The notes under the pieces were generated by a model. That model searched no databases, was not told where the DNA came from, and saw nothing but the letters and a program-made list of their open reading frames with translations. From Pedobacter sp. (GTDB taxonomy: Bacteria; Bacteroidota; Bacteroidia; Sphingobacteriales; Sphingobacteriaceae), in the NCBI GenBank assembly GCA_025351765.1, contig JANXVH010000019.1, forward strand, positions 1 through 47,094: DNA of 47,094 bases. The letters are read 5' to 3'. Made by a program: the position numbers and the translations under genes. Position 1 is the stretch's first letter; each line of letters begins with the position of its first letter. Of the stretch, positions 1 to 10,806 are shown piece by piece.

Positions 1-2964
1 TTTTGGATCCCAGCTCCAATACCTGCCCCAGCTTTCATTTGCCCATATGCCTCCTAAAAATGTTCCTACACTGAGCAAAAACAGGCCTACCGTTAATGAT
101 AGCTCATTTACAATGGCGAGTTCGGTAACAGATGCTTTAACCTTTGCAGATATTTTATCGTTATCGATAATAAAAAGCAACAACACCACTGTTCCAATAA
201 GTGCGCTCAGGCCAAAAAAGCCATAGCTAGATGTAATAATTGCGACGTGAATCATTAACCAATAGGATTTTAAAACAGGTACGAGCATTGTGATCTGTGG
301 GTTCATTTGGGAGCCTCCATGTGCAAAACCCATCAGTATAACGGCAACCAGACATCCTGCGGCTGGAATAAAAGCATTGCTGTTTCGATACATTAATAAG
401 CCTGCAACCACGCCAATCCAGCTGATAAAAAGTACAGCTTCATAGCCGTTACTCCAAGGCTCGTGACCAGAAATATACCAGCGTACACCCAGACCAACGG
501 CCTGCAGAAAAGCTGCAGTAATGATTAGTACCAGAACAAAGCCAACCAATTTGTTCAGCGCTTTCGACGTTTTAAATAGTTTTAGGAAAGCCAACGAAAG
601 TATTAATGCGCCCAAAAGTGCGTAGCAGATCATTAGGTTTAGGAACAGGTTCCAGGAATTATAGCTGATTTCTAACGAGACTTTTGTTGCAGACGGCACA
701 ATCGCTTTACCATATTTCTGCTGTGCATCGCTGATGCTTTGAAGTACCGTGTCCGCCGTTTGCCAGTTGCCAGACGAGCGCCCCTGGTTAACTGCAGTTA
801 TATATTGGTCAAATGAATTTCGCTTAGCCGTGCTGTCCAAGTTGATTGGGGAAAGTGCTTCCCAAGTGTTGTTTTTATCGGCAATTACAGGAAAAATGCG
901 AAGGTACTTACCGCTAAGCAGCTGACCCATTGCCTCCAATTTATCATTCATCTCGATCAGGTCTTTGTCGTAGTTATTTTGATCAGATGCTTTTTTTGCA
1001 AAAGCCGTCATGTAGTCATCTTTCAAGATGAATTCAGCACTTCCATCATCGTGCATCCTGATCAGGTTCACCATGGAGGTGAAACCTTCAGGCGTGGCGT
1101 TCACGGCTTTCAGAATATCTTTCCCGCCTTTTGTATTCACCTTGAAAATTGGCACATTGATCCAGATAAATGGATTCACAGATATAGAAAGGAAAAACTG
1201 ATTAGCGCTGAGTGTGTAGAAATTGTCCTTGCCATGGAGTTTTCTCAGGATCTCCAGCGCCATGGTGTTTACGGGCTCAATCCTGCCATCAATATTCTGC
1301 ACCAACAGGTGGCCAAATTTATCAGCATGCTTGGCATCTATCTTTAAAGCGGATGCAAACTCTGCCATATCCACATTTTTCATAGGTTTGGACGGCTGTA
1401 CAGCTGAAGCGGCCGGTGCTTGTACCTCGCTATGCACCTCGCCAGGCTGGTGGGTATGTTGGGAACCATCTTTACCATGCATGTCTATTTCCTGACTAAA
1501 AGCTGCACCTGCTGGTAAAAGAATAAGTAGTAATAAGATAGCTTTAGATTTGGCTAGTGTTCTCAATTGTTCGTTTAGCTTATTAAAATGCGTTCCTTTC
1601 CAAAACAGCGTGATAAACAAACCGAGAAATAACATGGTATAGCCCACATATGTTACGTTTGTGCCTAATTCATCATGGTTTACAGATAAGATTGTTCCCT
1701 TTTCGTCTCCATCAAAGCTTGATTGGAAGAACCGAAATCCGCCGTGATCCAATACATGATTCATGAATATTTTATAGGGTGTTTCAGTATTTCCATCCTG
1801 GATAATCACATCAGAAGAATATGCTGCGGGACTGGTACTACCCGGATATTTTTCCATTTTAAAGCGTGCCAATTTAAGCGCAAAAGGAGTTTTGTAAATA
1901 GTAGAACCATAGGCAAGAGTGATTTTCAAACCGCCAATTTCGCTTTGGTGTTGGAAATTAGTCAACCCTTTTCCACCGTAAAAAGACACGGTGTCTACTG
2001 CAGTTGGCGTGGTGATTTCTACTTTTACCAAGTCAAGATCGTCCTGGTGGGTGCGTTTATCGCCTTCATAATACATGATGTGGCCATTAACAGCAGGTTC
2101 TGGTATCACGAAAGCAAGGTCTCCATAAGTATACAAGCTCCTCAAATTGAATGGTGTAGGATTATTATCGCCTACCAATGGTTTTCTTTCTTGCGTAGCC
2201 ATGATCATGTAATTTCCGGCATAGGGTGAGGAAATGTGGTAAACTCCAGCGGTGGCGTTAATATTAATTGCCCCCGGGGTAGGTTTGTTAAAACTCAACA
2301 GCATATTGCTCATCAGTTGGACACTGCCTGAAGGAATGTATTTATTTACGCGTTTGCCGTTTTCCAGAACAACTACGTGCAAAATTGGAACTCCGGCCTG
2401 CTCCCTGATTAGTGAGTCTTGCGCCCTGGCATAGAAGTCAATCACTTTCATCTTAATACGTTGACCTTGGAATTCGTATTCTGAGATAAATGTTTTTTTG
2501 AATGCTTTAAGGTAACTCGGTATTCTATTTGAAATCAGAATAGTACGAACGTCATCATAAGCCAATACCTGGTCGCCTTTTGCAATCTGTACTTTAAAAA
2601 AAGTTGCATCAGAGATCACATCACTGCTTGATTCTCCTTCACGAATGTGCATGGAACCTTCAAAACTTATATATCTGGTAATGAAACCACCGGTAAAAAT
2701 TACCACAAAAGCAAGGTGGAACATGAGCAATGGCCATTTTTTAAGTTGTATTAACCGGTATCTTTTGATATTCCCAATGAAATTGATGATCAAAATAACC
2801 ATTACCAGTTCAAACCACCAGCAATTATAAATCAATGCTTTTGCTACTGGTGTTCCATAGTCATTCTCAACAAAAGTGGCCATGGCCATTGAAAAAGCAT
2901 AGATTAACAGCATCGCCCCCATGGTTCGGGTAGAGAAAATAATATTGGTTAAGGTTTTAAACAT
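1..2964 (-). CDS. ResB-CcsA fusion cytochrome c biogenesis protein (3' part cut off by the window)
   Basis: System II cytochrome c maturation protein that delivers haem across the inner membrane and ligates it to apocytochromes. The frame opens at an ATG at 2964 and stays open for 988 codons to the window edge. The N-terminal part is ResB/Ccs1-like, with membrane segments near residues 13-31, 45-60 and 70-85, a large periplasmic domain, and another segment near 438-455. A second hydrophobic stretch (about 472-489, ending AAFSQ) and a short His-rich stretch follow. The C-terminal part is CcsA-like, with several membrane segments. It is cut inside the tryptophan-rich haem-handling (WWD) motif, the last residues reading WGRYWSWDPK. 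Fused ResB-CcsA proteins are known in Bacteroidota and epsilonproteobacteria. The upstream region has a near-match TATATTTC -7 element. The remainder of CcsA lies outside the window. Confidence 0.9.
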   Translation of the reverse strand, partial: MFKTLTNIIFSTRTMGAMLLIYAFSMAMATFVENDYGTPVAKALIYNCWWFELVMVILIINFIGNIKRYRLIQLKKWPLLMFHLAFVVIFTGGFITRYISFEGSMHIREGESSSDVISDATFFKVQIAKGDQVLAYDDVRTILISNRIPSYLKAFKKTFISEYEFQGQRIKMKVIDFYARAQDSLIREQAGVPILHVVVLENGKRVNKYIPSGSVQLMSNMLLSFNKPTPGAININATAGVYHISSPYAGNYMIMATQERKPLVGDNNPTPFNLRSLYTYGDLAFVIPEPAVNGHIMYYEGDKRTHQDDLDLVKVEITTPTAVDTVSFYGGKGLTNFQHQSEIGGLKITLAYGSTIYKTPFALKLARFKMEKYPGSTSPAAYSSDVIIQDGNTETPYKIFMNHVLDHGGFRFFQSSFDGDEKGTILSVNHDELGTNVTYVGYTMLFLGLFITLFWKGTHFNKLNEQLRTLAKSKAILLLLILLPAGAAFSQEIDMHGKDGSQHTHQPGEVHSEVQAPAASAVQPSKPMKNVDMAEFASALKIDAKHADKFGHLLVQNIDGRIEPVNTMALEILRKLHGKDNFYTLSANQFFLSISVNPFIWINVPIFKVNTKGGKDILKAVNATPEGFTSMVNLIRMHDDGSAEFILKDDYMTAFAKKASDQNNYDKDLIEMNDKLEAMGQLLSGKYLRIFPVIADKNNTWEALSPINLDSTAKRNSFDQYITAVNQGRSSGNWQTADTVLQSISDAQQKYGKAIVPSATKVSLEISYNSWNLFLNLMICYALLGALILSLAFLKLFKTSKALNKLVGFVLVLIITAAFLQAVGLGVRWYISGHEPWSNGYEAVLFISWIGVVAGLLMYRNSNAFIPAAGCLVAVILMGFAHGGSQMNPQITMLVPVLKSYWLMIHVAIITSSYGFFGLSALIGTVVLLLFIIDNDKISAKVKASVTELAIVNELSLTVGLFLLSVGTFLGGIWANESWGRYWSWDPK

Positions 2965-3198
2965 TAGTGCGATTAGTAGGGGTTTTAATCATTATCTGGA
3001 AATATACAGCTCGCAATTGAAAAAAAATAAACTACACCTTTTTATGGCAATATTAGGACTTTAATGAGTAATATGAAATAGGTGCATTTTCCTCTACAAA
3101 TGCCCGGTATGATCTAGGCTAAAGATCAGAATGCTGAATTGAAGGAAAATATATTTTATATATCAACGTAAATACTTTAAAATTGTCCCATCCCGCTA

Positions 3199-4827
3199 AT
3201 GTTGAACCAAATTAAAGCCGGCTTGAATATGAGATTTTTTTTATTGTTATTACTTATTCTGCCCTATAATTTAAAAAGTCAATCAACCAACGACAGCCTT
3301 CTTACAGTACTGAAAACGGAAATAAAGAATAAGCAATACTATGATCGCGCCAAAGAAAATCGGATAAGCGCATTAAAAAATCAATTAGCTCACTTACCAA
3401 AAACTGATTTTTCAAAGCAATATTTAATATGTGATCAGATATTTGATGAATACAAAGATTTTAAGTTTGATTCTGCTTTTGTATATGTGCAAAAGTTACG
3501 CCACATAGGAATGCTTACAGGTAATCAAACAACCCAATTTGAAAGCACAATTAAAGAGGGTAGTATAGAATTATCCGGCGGAATGTTTAAAGAAACATTT
3601 GACTGTATAAAGAAGATTAATACAGATTTAGTGAGCAGCACCGTAAAACTAAAGTATTATAGTTTAAGGTCGCGCGCTTTGTGGAATCTTGCTGCATATA
3701 ACAATAATACATATTCTTCTTCAGAAAACCGGGTAATGTCAACTGTTATGCTGGATTCCGCAATTTTGTTTACCAAACCTGGATCGTATGAAAATTACAA
3801 AATGGTTGCAGAAAGGGAAGCCATTTCTGGGCGACCAAATAAGGCTGCTGATATTTTAAGAACATTATTGGTTGATACTACATATACACGCCATCAAAGA
3901 GCAATGGCGGCTAATGATCTAAGTCATTTAACTTCAAGTGAAGAAAGGAATAGGTTAATTCAGCTTGCTGCGATTTATGACATCCGTACATCAACCAAAC
4001 AAACACTGGCTATTTTTACCCTGGGAATAGAACTATTTCACGATGGAAATGTGAATGATGCGATAATACTCTTGCGCGAAGCCCTTGCTCAAGCTACTTT
4101 TTTTGGCAACAAGCCCAGGGAAAGAGAGGTTACCGCCATTTTAACTCAAGCTTTGGCTCAAAAATTAATTAATTCAGAAAATAGGAAGAACCACCTGCTA
4201 ACCATCCTGATTGTTGTGGCAGTATTCGTTCTCGGTGGTCTTTCTTTGATTTCATTTATGGTATATTCCAGGCTCAAAAAAGTAAAAGTCAGGGAGCATC
4301 TAGTCAATCAAAGAAACCAGCATCTAGATCATATCAATAAAAAGCTGCTGGAAAATGCGCACATTAAAGAAGAATACATTGGTTATTTCTTTAATGTAAT
4401 TTCTGGATACATTTTAAAGATCGAAAAGATCAAACGAAACACAGAGCGAAAACTAAAGGGCAAAAACTATGAAGAACTACTAAAGATCGCCTCGGAAATA
4501 GATATTAAGGCTGAACGTGCGAATCTGTTTTATACTTTTGACCGTATTTTTCTAAAGCTCTTTCCTAATTTTATCAGCACCTTCAATTCTCTCTTAAAAC
4601 CAGAGGATCAGATCTGGCCAAAAGAAAACGAGTTACTGAATACCAATCTTCGAATATTTGCATTGATGCGGCTGGGGATAAGCGATACGCAAACCATTGC
4701 CAATATTCTGGAGACAGCAGTAAGTACAATTTATACGTATAAAAATCGGATCAAATCGAAGGCAATAGTGCAAGGAAGCGACTTTGATCAGCAGATTATG
4801 GAAATAAAATTCGTTGATATTTCTTAG
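3199..4827 (+). CDS. SusR-like membrane-bound transcriptional regulator (DUF6377 type)
   Basis: A probable one-component regulator that senses a periplasmic sugar and acts on DNA in the cytoplasm. It has an N-terminal signal or anchor (MRFFLLLLLILPYN), about 300 residues of helical, TPR-like periplasmic sequence, one transmembrane helix near residues 333-360, a basic coiled segment, and a C-terminal helix-turn-helix (about 480-525, containing SDTQTIANIL and STIYTYKNRIKSK) of the LuxR type. Length and layout match SusR of Bacteroides, which activates a cluster containing a GH97 gene. Here too a GH97 gene follows on the same strand. The start is uncertain: the second ATG at 3229 (codon 11) gives the cleaner signal sequence. 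The ligand cannot be read from the sequence, and the downstream GH97 is not of the SusB catalytic type, so starch should not be assumed. Confidence 0.8.
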   Translation: MLNQIKAGLNMRFFLLLLLILPYNLKSQSTNDSLLTVLKTEIKNKQYYDRAKENRISALKNQLAHLPKTDFSKQYLICDQIFDEYKDFKFDSAFVYVQKLRHIGMLTGNQTTQFESTIKEGSIELSGGMFKETFDCIKKINTDLVSSTVKLKYYSLRSRALWNLAAYNNNTYSSSENRVMSTVMLDSAILFTKPGSYENYKMVAEREAISGRPNKAADILRTLLVDTTYTRHQRAMAANDLSHLTSSEERNRLIQLAAIYDIRTSTKQTLAIFTLGIELFHDGNVNDAIILLREALAQATFFGNKPREREVTAILTQALAQKLINSENRKNHLLTILIVVAVFVLGGLSLISFMVYSRLKKVKVREHLVNQRNQHLDHINKKLLENAHIKEEYIGYFFNVISGYILKIEKIKRNTERKLKGKNYEELLKIASEIDIKAERANLFYTFDRIFLKLFPNFISTFNSLLKPEDQIWPKENELLNTNLRIFALMRLGISDTQTIANILETAVSTIYTYKNRIKSKAIVQGSDFDQQIMEIKFVDIS

Positions 4828-5188
4828 ATTTTTTCTTTTTTAATGTCAAATAATGCCCTGGTTATAAATAACTTATGTTTTTATCAATTTTGATTTTTCA
4901 ATCCCGAGTAGTTGGAGCCGTAAGAATACGAGAAGCGATTTGCAAATTTGTAAAAGGGAATTCCAACTGTCTGAATCTGTAACCAAATAGCAATGATAAA
5001 GCTGATAGTTAAATATGCTTGCTTAACTGCAGTGATTTTAATGTTCCATATTTTTACCGTTTCTGATAAGGATCACACCGCTTCATTTTTTGGCATTGAA
5101 CATCACAGTAAAATATTGAATACCCGCACCATCCAATTTGGTATCTCCTATATCAGAAATTTCACTACAAACTATATAATAATACTTT
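4828..5188. other. Intergenic region, probable 5' regulatory region of the GH97 gene
   Basis: This 361-nt AT-rich gap lies between the SusR-like regulator and the GH97 gene. It holds a 7-bp inverted repeat (AGTTGGA at 4910-4916, TCCAACT at 4962-4968), but I see no convincing TTTG/TAnnTTTG promoter pair and no T-tailed terminator. The only open frame (4993-5205) overlaps the GH97 start and resembles nothing I know. If the regulator controls the GH97 gene, its binding site should lie here. Confidence 0.4.
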
Positions 5189-7153
5189 ATGAATTTGATC
5201 AATAAAATTGCAGTTTCCTTTCTGCTATTTCTTGGGTTATCAACCCTTCTACATGCGCAGGATAAACCAATCCATTTAATGTCTCCAAGCGGAGGGATAA
5301 CAGTAACGCTTAGCTTGGGCGATAAAATCTATTATACCATAGCGGGGAATAATCAGGAACTACTTAAGTCTACCTCGCTTTCCCTAACGCTGAGGAACGA
5401 AATACTCGGCGAGAATCCAAAATTGATTTCATCAAGGAAAACCAAAGGTGAAGAGGTGATAACACCTTACATTTCCTTGAAATTCGCTAAAGTGAAAAAC
5501 AATTATAACGGCCTGATCCTAACATTCAAAAACAATTTTTCCGTTGAGTTTCGTGTTTTTGATGATGGCGTTGCTTACCGTTTTATAACCACTAAAAAGG
5601 GTGAAGTAGAAATAATGAGCGAGCAATTTGCCGTTCATTTCCCTGATAATTACCTATTACATGTACAGCAGAATAATGGGTTTAAGAGTGCTTACGAAGA
5701 ACCTTACCAGCACATAGCGTCAAATAGCTGGAAAACTACTGATAAAATGGCCAACCTGCCACTTTTAATCGATACCAAAAAGCAATATAAAATATTAATT
5801 AGTGAGTCGGACCTTTCAGACTATCCGGCACTTTTTTTACAAGGTACCGGAAACAACGGAATGGAGGGTGCCTTTCCAAAAGTGCCTCTTGAATTTGCTC
5901 CTGATGGTGACCGTAGTCAAAAAATTACCAAGTCGGCAGATTATATTGCTAAAACTGCTGGATCAAGGAGCTTTCCATGGCGATATTTTGTCGTTACTTC
6001 AGATGACAAACAATTAATGGAAAATACGATGACCCTCAGGCTGGCGGCAAAAAGTAAGATTGCTGACCCAACCTGGATCAAACCTGGTCAAGCCAGTTGG
6101 GAGTGGTGGAACGATGCTACCCCTTATGGTCCCGATGTAAATTTCGTATCTGGATATAATCTGGATACCTATAAATATTATATAGACTTCGCATCAAAAT
6201 TTGGTGTTAAATATATTGTAATGGACGAGGGATGGGCTAAAAGCACAACGGATCCTTACACCCCAAATCCAAAAGTAGATGTAAAAGAACTGATCCGTTA
6301 CGGGAAAACGAAAAATGTAGATATCATTCTTTGGCTCACCTGGCTAACTGTACACAACAATATGGACTTATTTAAGACTTTCCATGAATGGGGTATTAAA
6401 GGAGTTAAGATCGACTTTATGGACCGCAGTGATCAGTGGATGGTTAATTACTATGAAAATGTAGTAAAAGAGGCAGCTAAGAATCAAGTATTCGTTGATT
6501 TTCATGGTTCTTTCAAGCCAGCAGGTTTAGAGTATAAATATCCCAACCTGATCTCCTACGAAGGCGTGAGAGGAATGGAACAAATGGGTGGCTGTACGCC
6601 CGATAACAGCCTGTACCTTCCATTTATGCGTAATGCCGTTGGACCGATGGATTTTACCCCAGGAGCGATGCTTAATATGCAGCCAGAAGTAAACCGGTCG
6701 GTACGGCCAAACGCAACTGGAGTGGGTACAAGGGCCTACCAACTTGCCTTGTACGTTGTTTTCGAAAGTGGTATACAAATGCTGGCAGATAATCCAACGC
6801 TTTATTATCGCAACGCCGATTGTACATCGTTTATAACCAGCGTACCAACTACCTGGGACGAAACTAAAGCACTCGCTGCAATTGCAGGCGAAGTAGCTGT
6901 AGTAGCTAAACGTAAAGGAGAACAATGGTTTATCGGTGGCATTACCAACGGAAATGAAAACGAAAGAGAAATTGTACTGGACTTTAATTTTCTTGAAAAG
7001 GGCAAAACCTATACCATGACCTATTTTGAAGATGGAATAAATGCCGGTAAGCAGGCCATGGACTACAGAAAGAAGTCTATTCAGGTAAGAGCAGGAGAAA
7101 AGATAACCATCAAAATGGTTCGTAATGGTGGATGGGCAGCAGTATTGAAATAA
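5189..7153 (+). CDS. GH97 glycoside hydrolase, retaining (alpha-galactosidase-like) type
   Basis: Exported alpha-glycosidase. The signal peptide (residues 1-24, cleavage near LHA/Q) precedes the GH97 N-terminal beta-sandwich (about 30-290), a catalytic barrel (about 300-560) and a C-terminal beta domain; 654 residues is usual for the family. GH97 contains inverting enzymes such as SusB, which use glutamate bases, and retaining enzymes such as B. thetaiotaomicron GH97b, which use an aspartate nucleophile. Here the motif GVKIDFMD places Asp409 at the nucleophile position. The SusB base position is Gly440 (FVDFHGSFKP), and Glu464 (GVRGMEQ) fits the acid/base. This points to the retaining subgroup, where alpha-galactosidase activity is known. 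It follows the SusR-like regulator and is closed by a strong hairpin. Exact substrate is inferred. Confidence 0.9.
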   Translation: MNLINKIAVSFLLFLGLSTLLHAQDKPIHLMSPSGGITVTLSLGDKIYYTIAGNNQELLKSTSLSLTLRNEILGENPKLISSRKTKGEEVITPYISLKFAKVKNNYNGLILTFKNNFSVEFRVFDDGVAYRFITTKKGEVEIMSEQFAVHFPDNYLLHVQQNNGFKSAYEEPYQHIASNSWKTTDKMANLPLLIDTKKQYKILISESDLSDYPALFLQGTGNNGMEGAFPKVPLEFAPDGDRSQKITKSADYIAKTAGSRSFPWRYFVVTSDDKQLMENTMTLRLAAKSKIADPTWIKPGQASWEWWNDATPYGPDVNFVSGYNLDTYKYYIDFASKFGVKYIVMDEGWAKSTTDPYTPNPKVDVKELIRYGKTKNVDIILWLTWLTVHNNMDLFKTFHEWGIKGVKIDFMDRSDQWMVNYYENVVKEAAKNQVFVDFHGSFKPAGLEYKYPNLISYEGVRGMEQMGGCTPDNSLYLPFMRNAVGPMDFTPGAMLNMQPEVNRSVRPNATGVGTRAYQLALYVVFESGIQMLADNPTLYYRNADCTSFITSVPTTWDETKALAAIAGEVAVVAKRKGEQWFIGGITNGNENEREIVLDFNFLEKGKTYTMTYFEDGINAGKQAMDYRKKSIQVRAGEKITIKMVRNGGWAAVLK

Positions 7154-7177
7154 TACCATCACACATTTAAAGATTAA

Positions 7178-7248
7178 AAACAAAGCAATACATTGATCTG
7201 AATGTTACCAGTAAAGGAAATCAATCAGATCAATGTATTGCTTTGTTT
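7178..7248. terminator. Bidirectional terminator hairpin between convergent GH97 and GH2 genes
   Basis: A perfect 24-bp inverted repeat (arms 7178-7201 and 7225-7248) encloses a 23-nt loop. The left arm begins AAACAAAGCAATACATTG and the right arm ends CAATGTATTGCTTTGTTT, so A/T-rich tails flank the stem on both strands. It lies 25 nt past the GH97 stop and 26 nt past the GH2 stop on the other strand, as expected for one terminator serving both genes. Confidence 0.85.
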
Positions 7249-7273
7249 AAAACATAACCCAATTAAAACAGGA

Positions 7274-10480
<3,207 letters not shown>

Positions 10481-10580
10481 CTATTACTATTTTTACGGGT
10501 TTTTGATACGGTTCGAGTTTGAATGCTGCTATATTATAGGTTTGCATTGAATAATGGGCATCTCCTTTTAATTAAAATCT

Positions 10581-10596
10581 ACGCAATCGTTACCGT
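10581..10596. promoter_or_regulatory. LacI-family-like operator in the GH2 upstream region
   Basis: ACGCAATCGTTACCGT has dyad symmetry at its outer ACG/CGT and central A.CG.T positions, and it resembles LacI/PurR-type boxes (ACGCAAACGTTTGCGT). It sits between the candidate -33 and -7 elements, where a repressor would block transcription. No LacI-family gene lies in the window. Confidence 0.3.
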
Positions 10597-10760
10597 AGTC
10601 TATCCAAACGTGCCAAATCAATAATCAGCCCCTTTTTTAAACCTGATGCAATGATTAACTGAGCGGTATAAATTCAGATAGTTTTATCATCGCCTACTAT
10701 GACCAGGTAAAAAATATGTATCTTCAGAATGCTAAAATGTAAGAGTATATTAGCGCACCA

Positions 10761-10776
10761 CGTTTCAAGCGAAACG
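10761..10776. promoter_or_regulatory. Inverted repeat upstream of the GH92 gene
   Basis: CGTTTC-AAGC-GAAACG has perfect 6-bp arms and a 4-nt centre, ending 30 nt before the GH92 ATG. It could be a regulator site or a short 5'-leader hairpin. Confidence 0.3.
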
Positions 10777-10806
10777 ACATGATCCAAACACACAACCAAA
10801 TATAAT

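Larger units (their letters stand above)
10481..10806. promoter_or_regulatory. Divergent regulatory region between GH2 and GH92 genes
   Basis: A 326-nt gap holding the upstream regions of both genes. On the minus strand a TTTG (10608-10605) and TAGATTTT (10581-10574) could form a promoter for the GH2 gene, with a rather long 23-nt spacer. A 16-bp imperfect palindrome lies in that spacer. Another inverted repeat lies 31 nt before the GH92 start. No T-tailed terminator is seen. Confidence 0.4.

Noticed and set aside
979..2830. Several plus-strand open frames in the first 3 kb
   Set aside because: They are shadows of the continuous ResB-CcsA frame on the minus strand, which explains the whole region.
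4993..5205. A 70-codon open frame before the GH97 gene
   Set aside because: It overlaps the GH97 start by 17 nt, resembles no family I know, and lies in AT-rich regulatory sequence with no initiation signal.
6527..7183. A 218-codon minus-strand frame opposite the GH97 gene
   Set aside because: It is antisense to a clearly coding, motif-rich gene and crosses into the intergenic hairpin side without any recognisable domain.
10529..10561. Possible 10-residue leader peptide on the minus strand before GH2, preceded by AAAGGAG
   Set aside because: The Shine-Dalgarno-like sequence touches the ATG with no spacing, and the peptide has no regulatory codon pattern.
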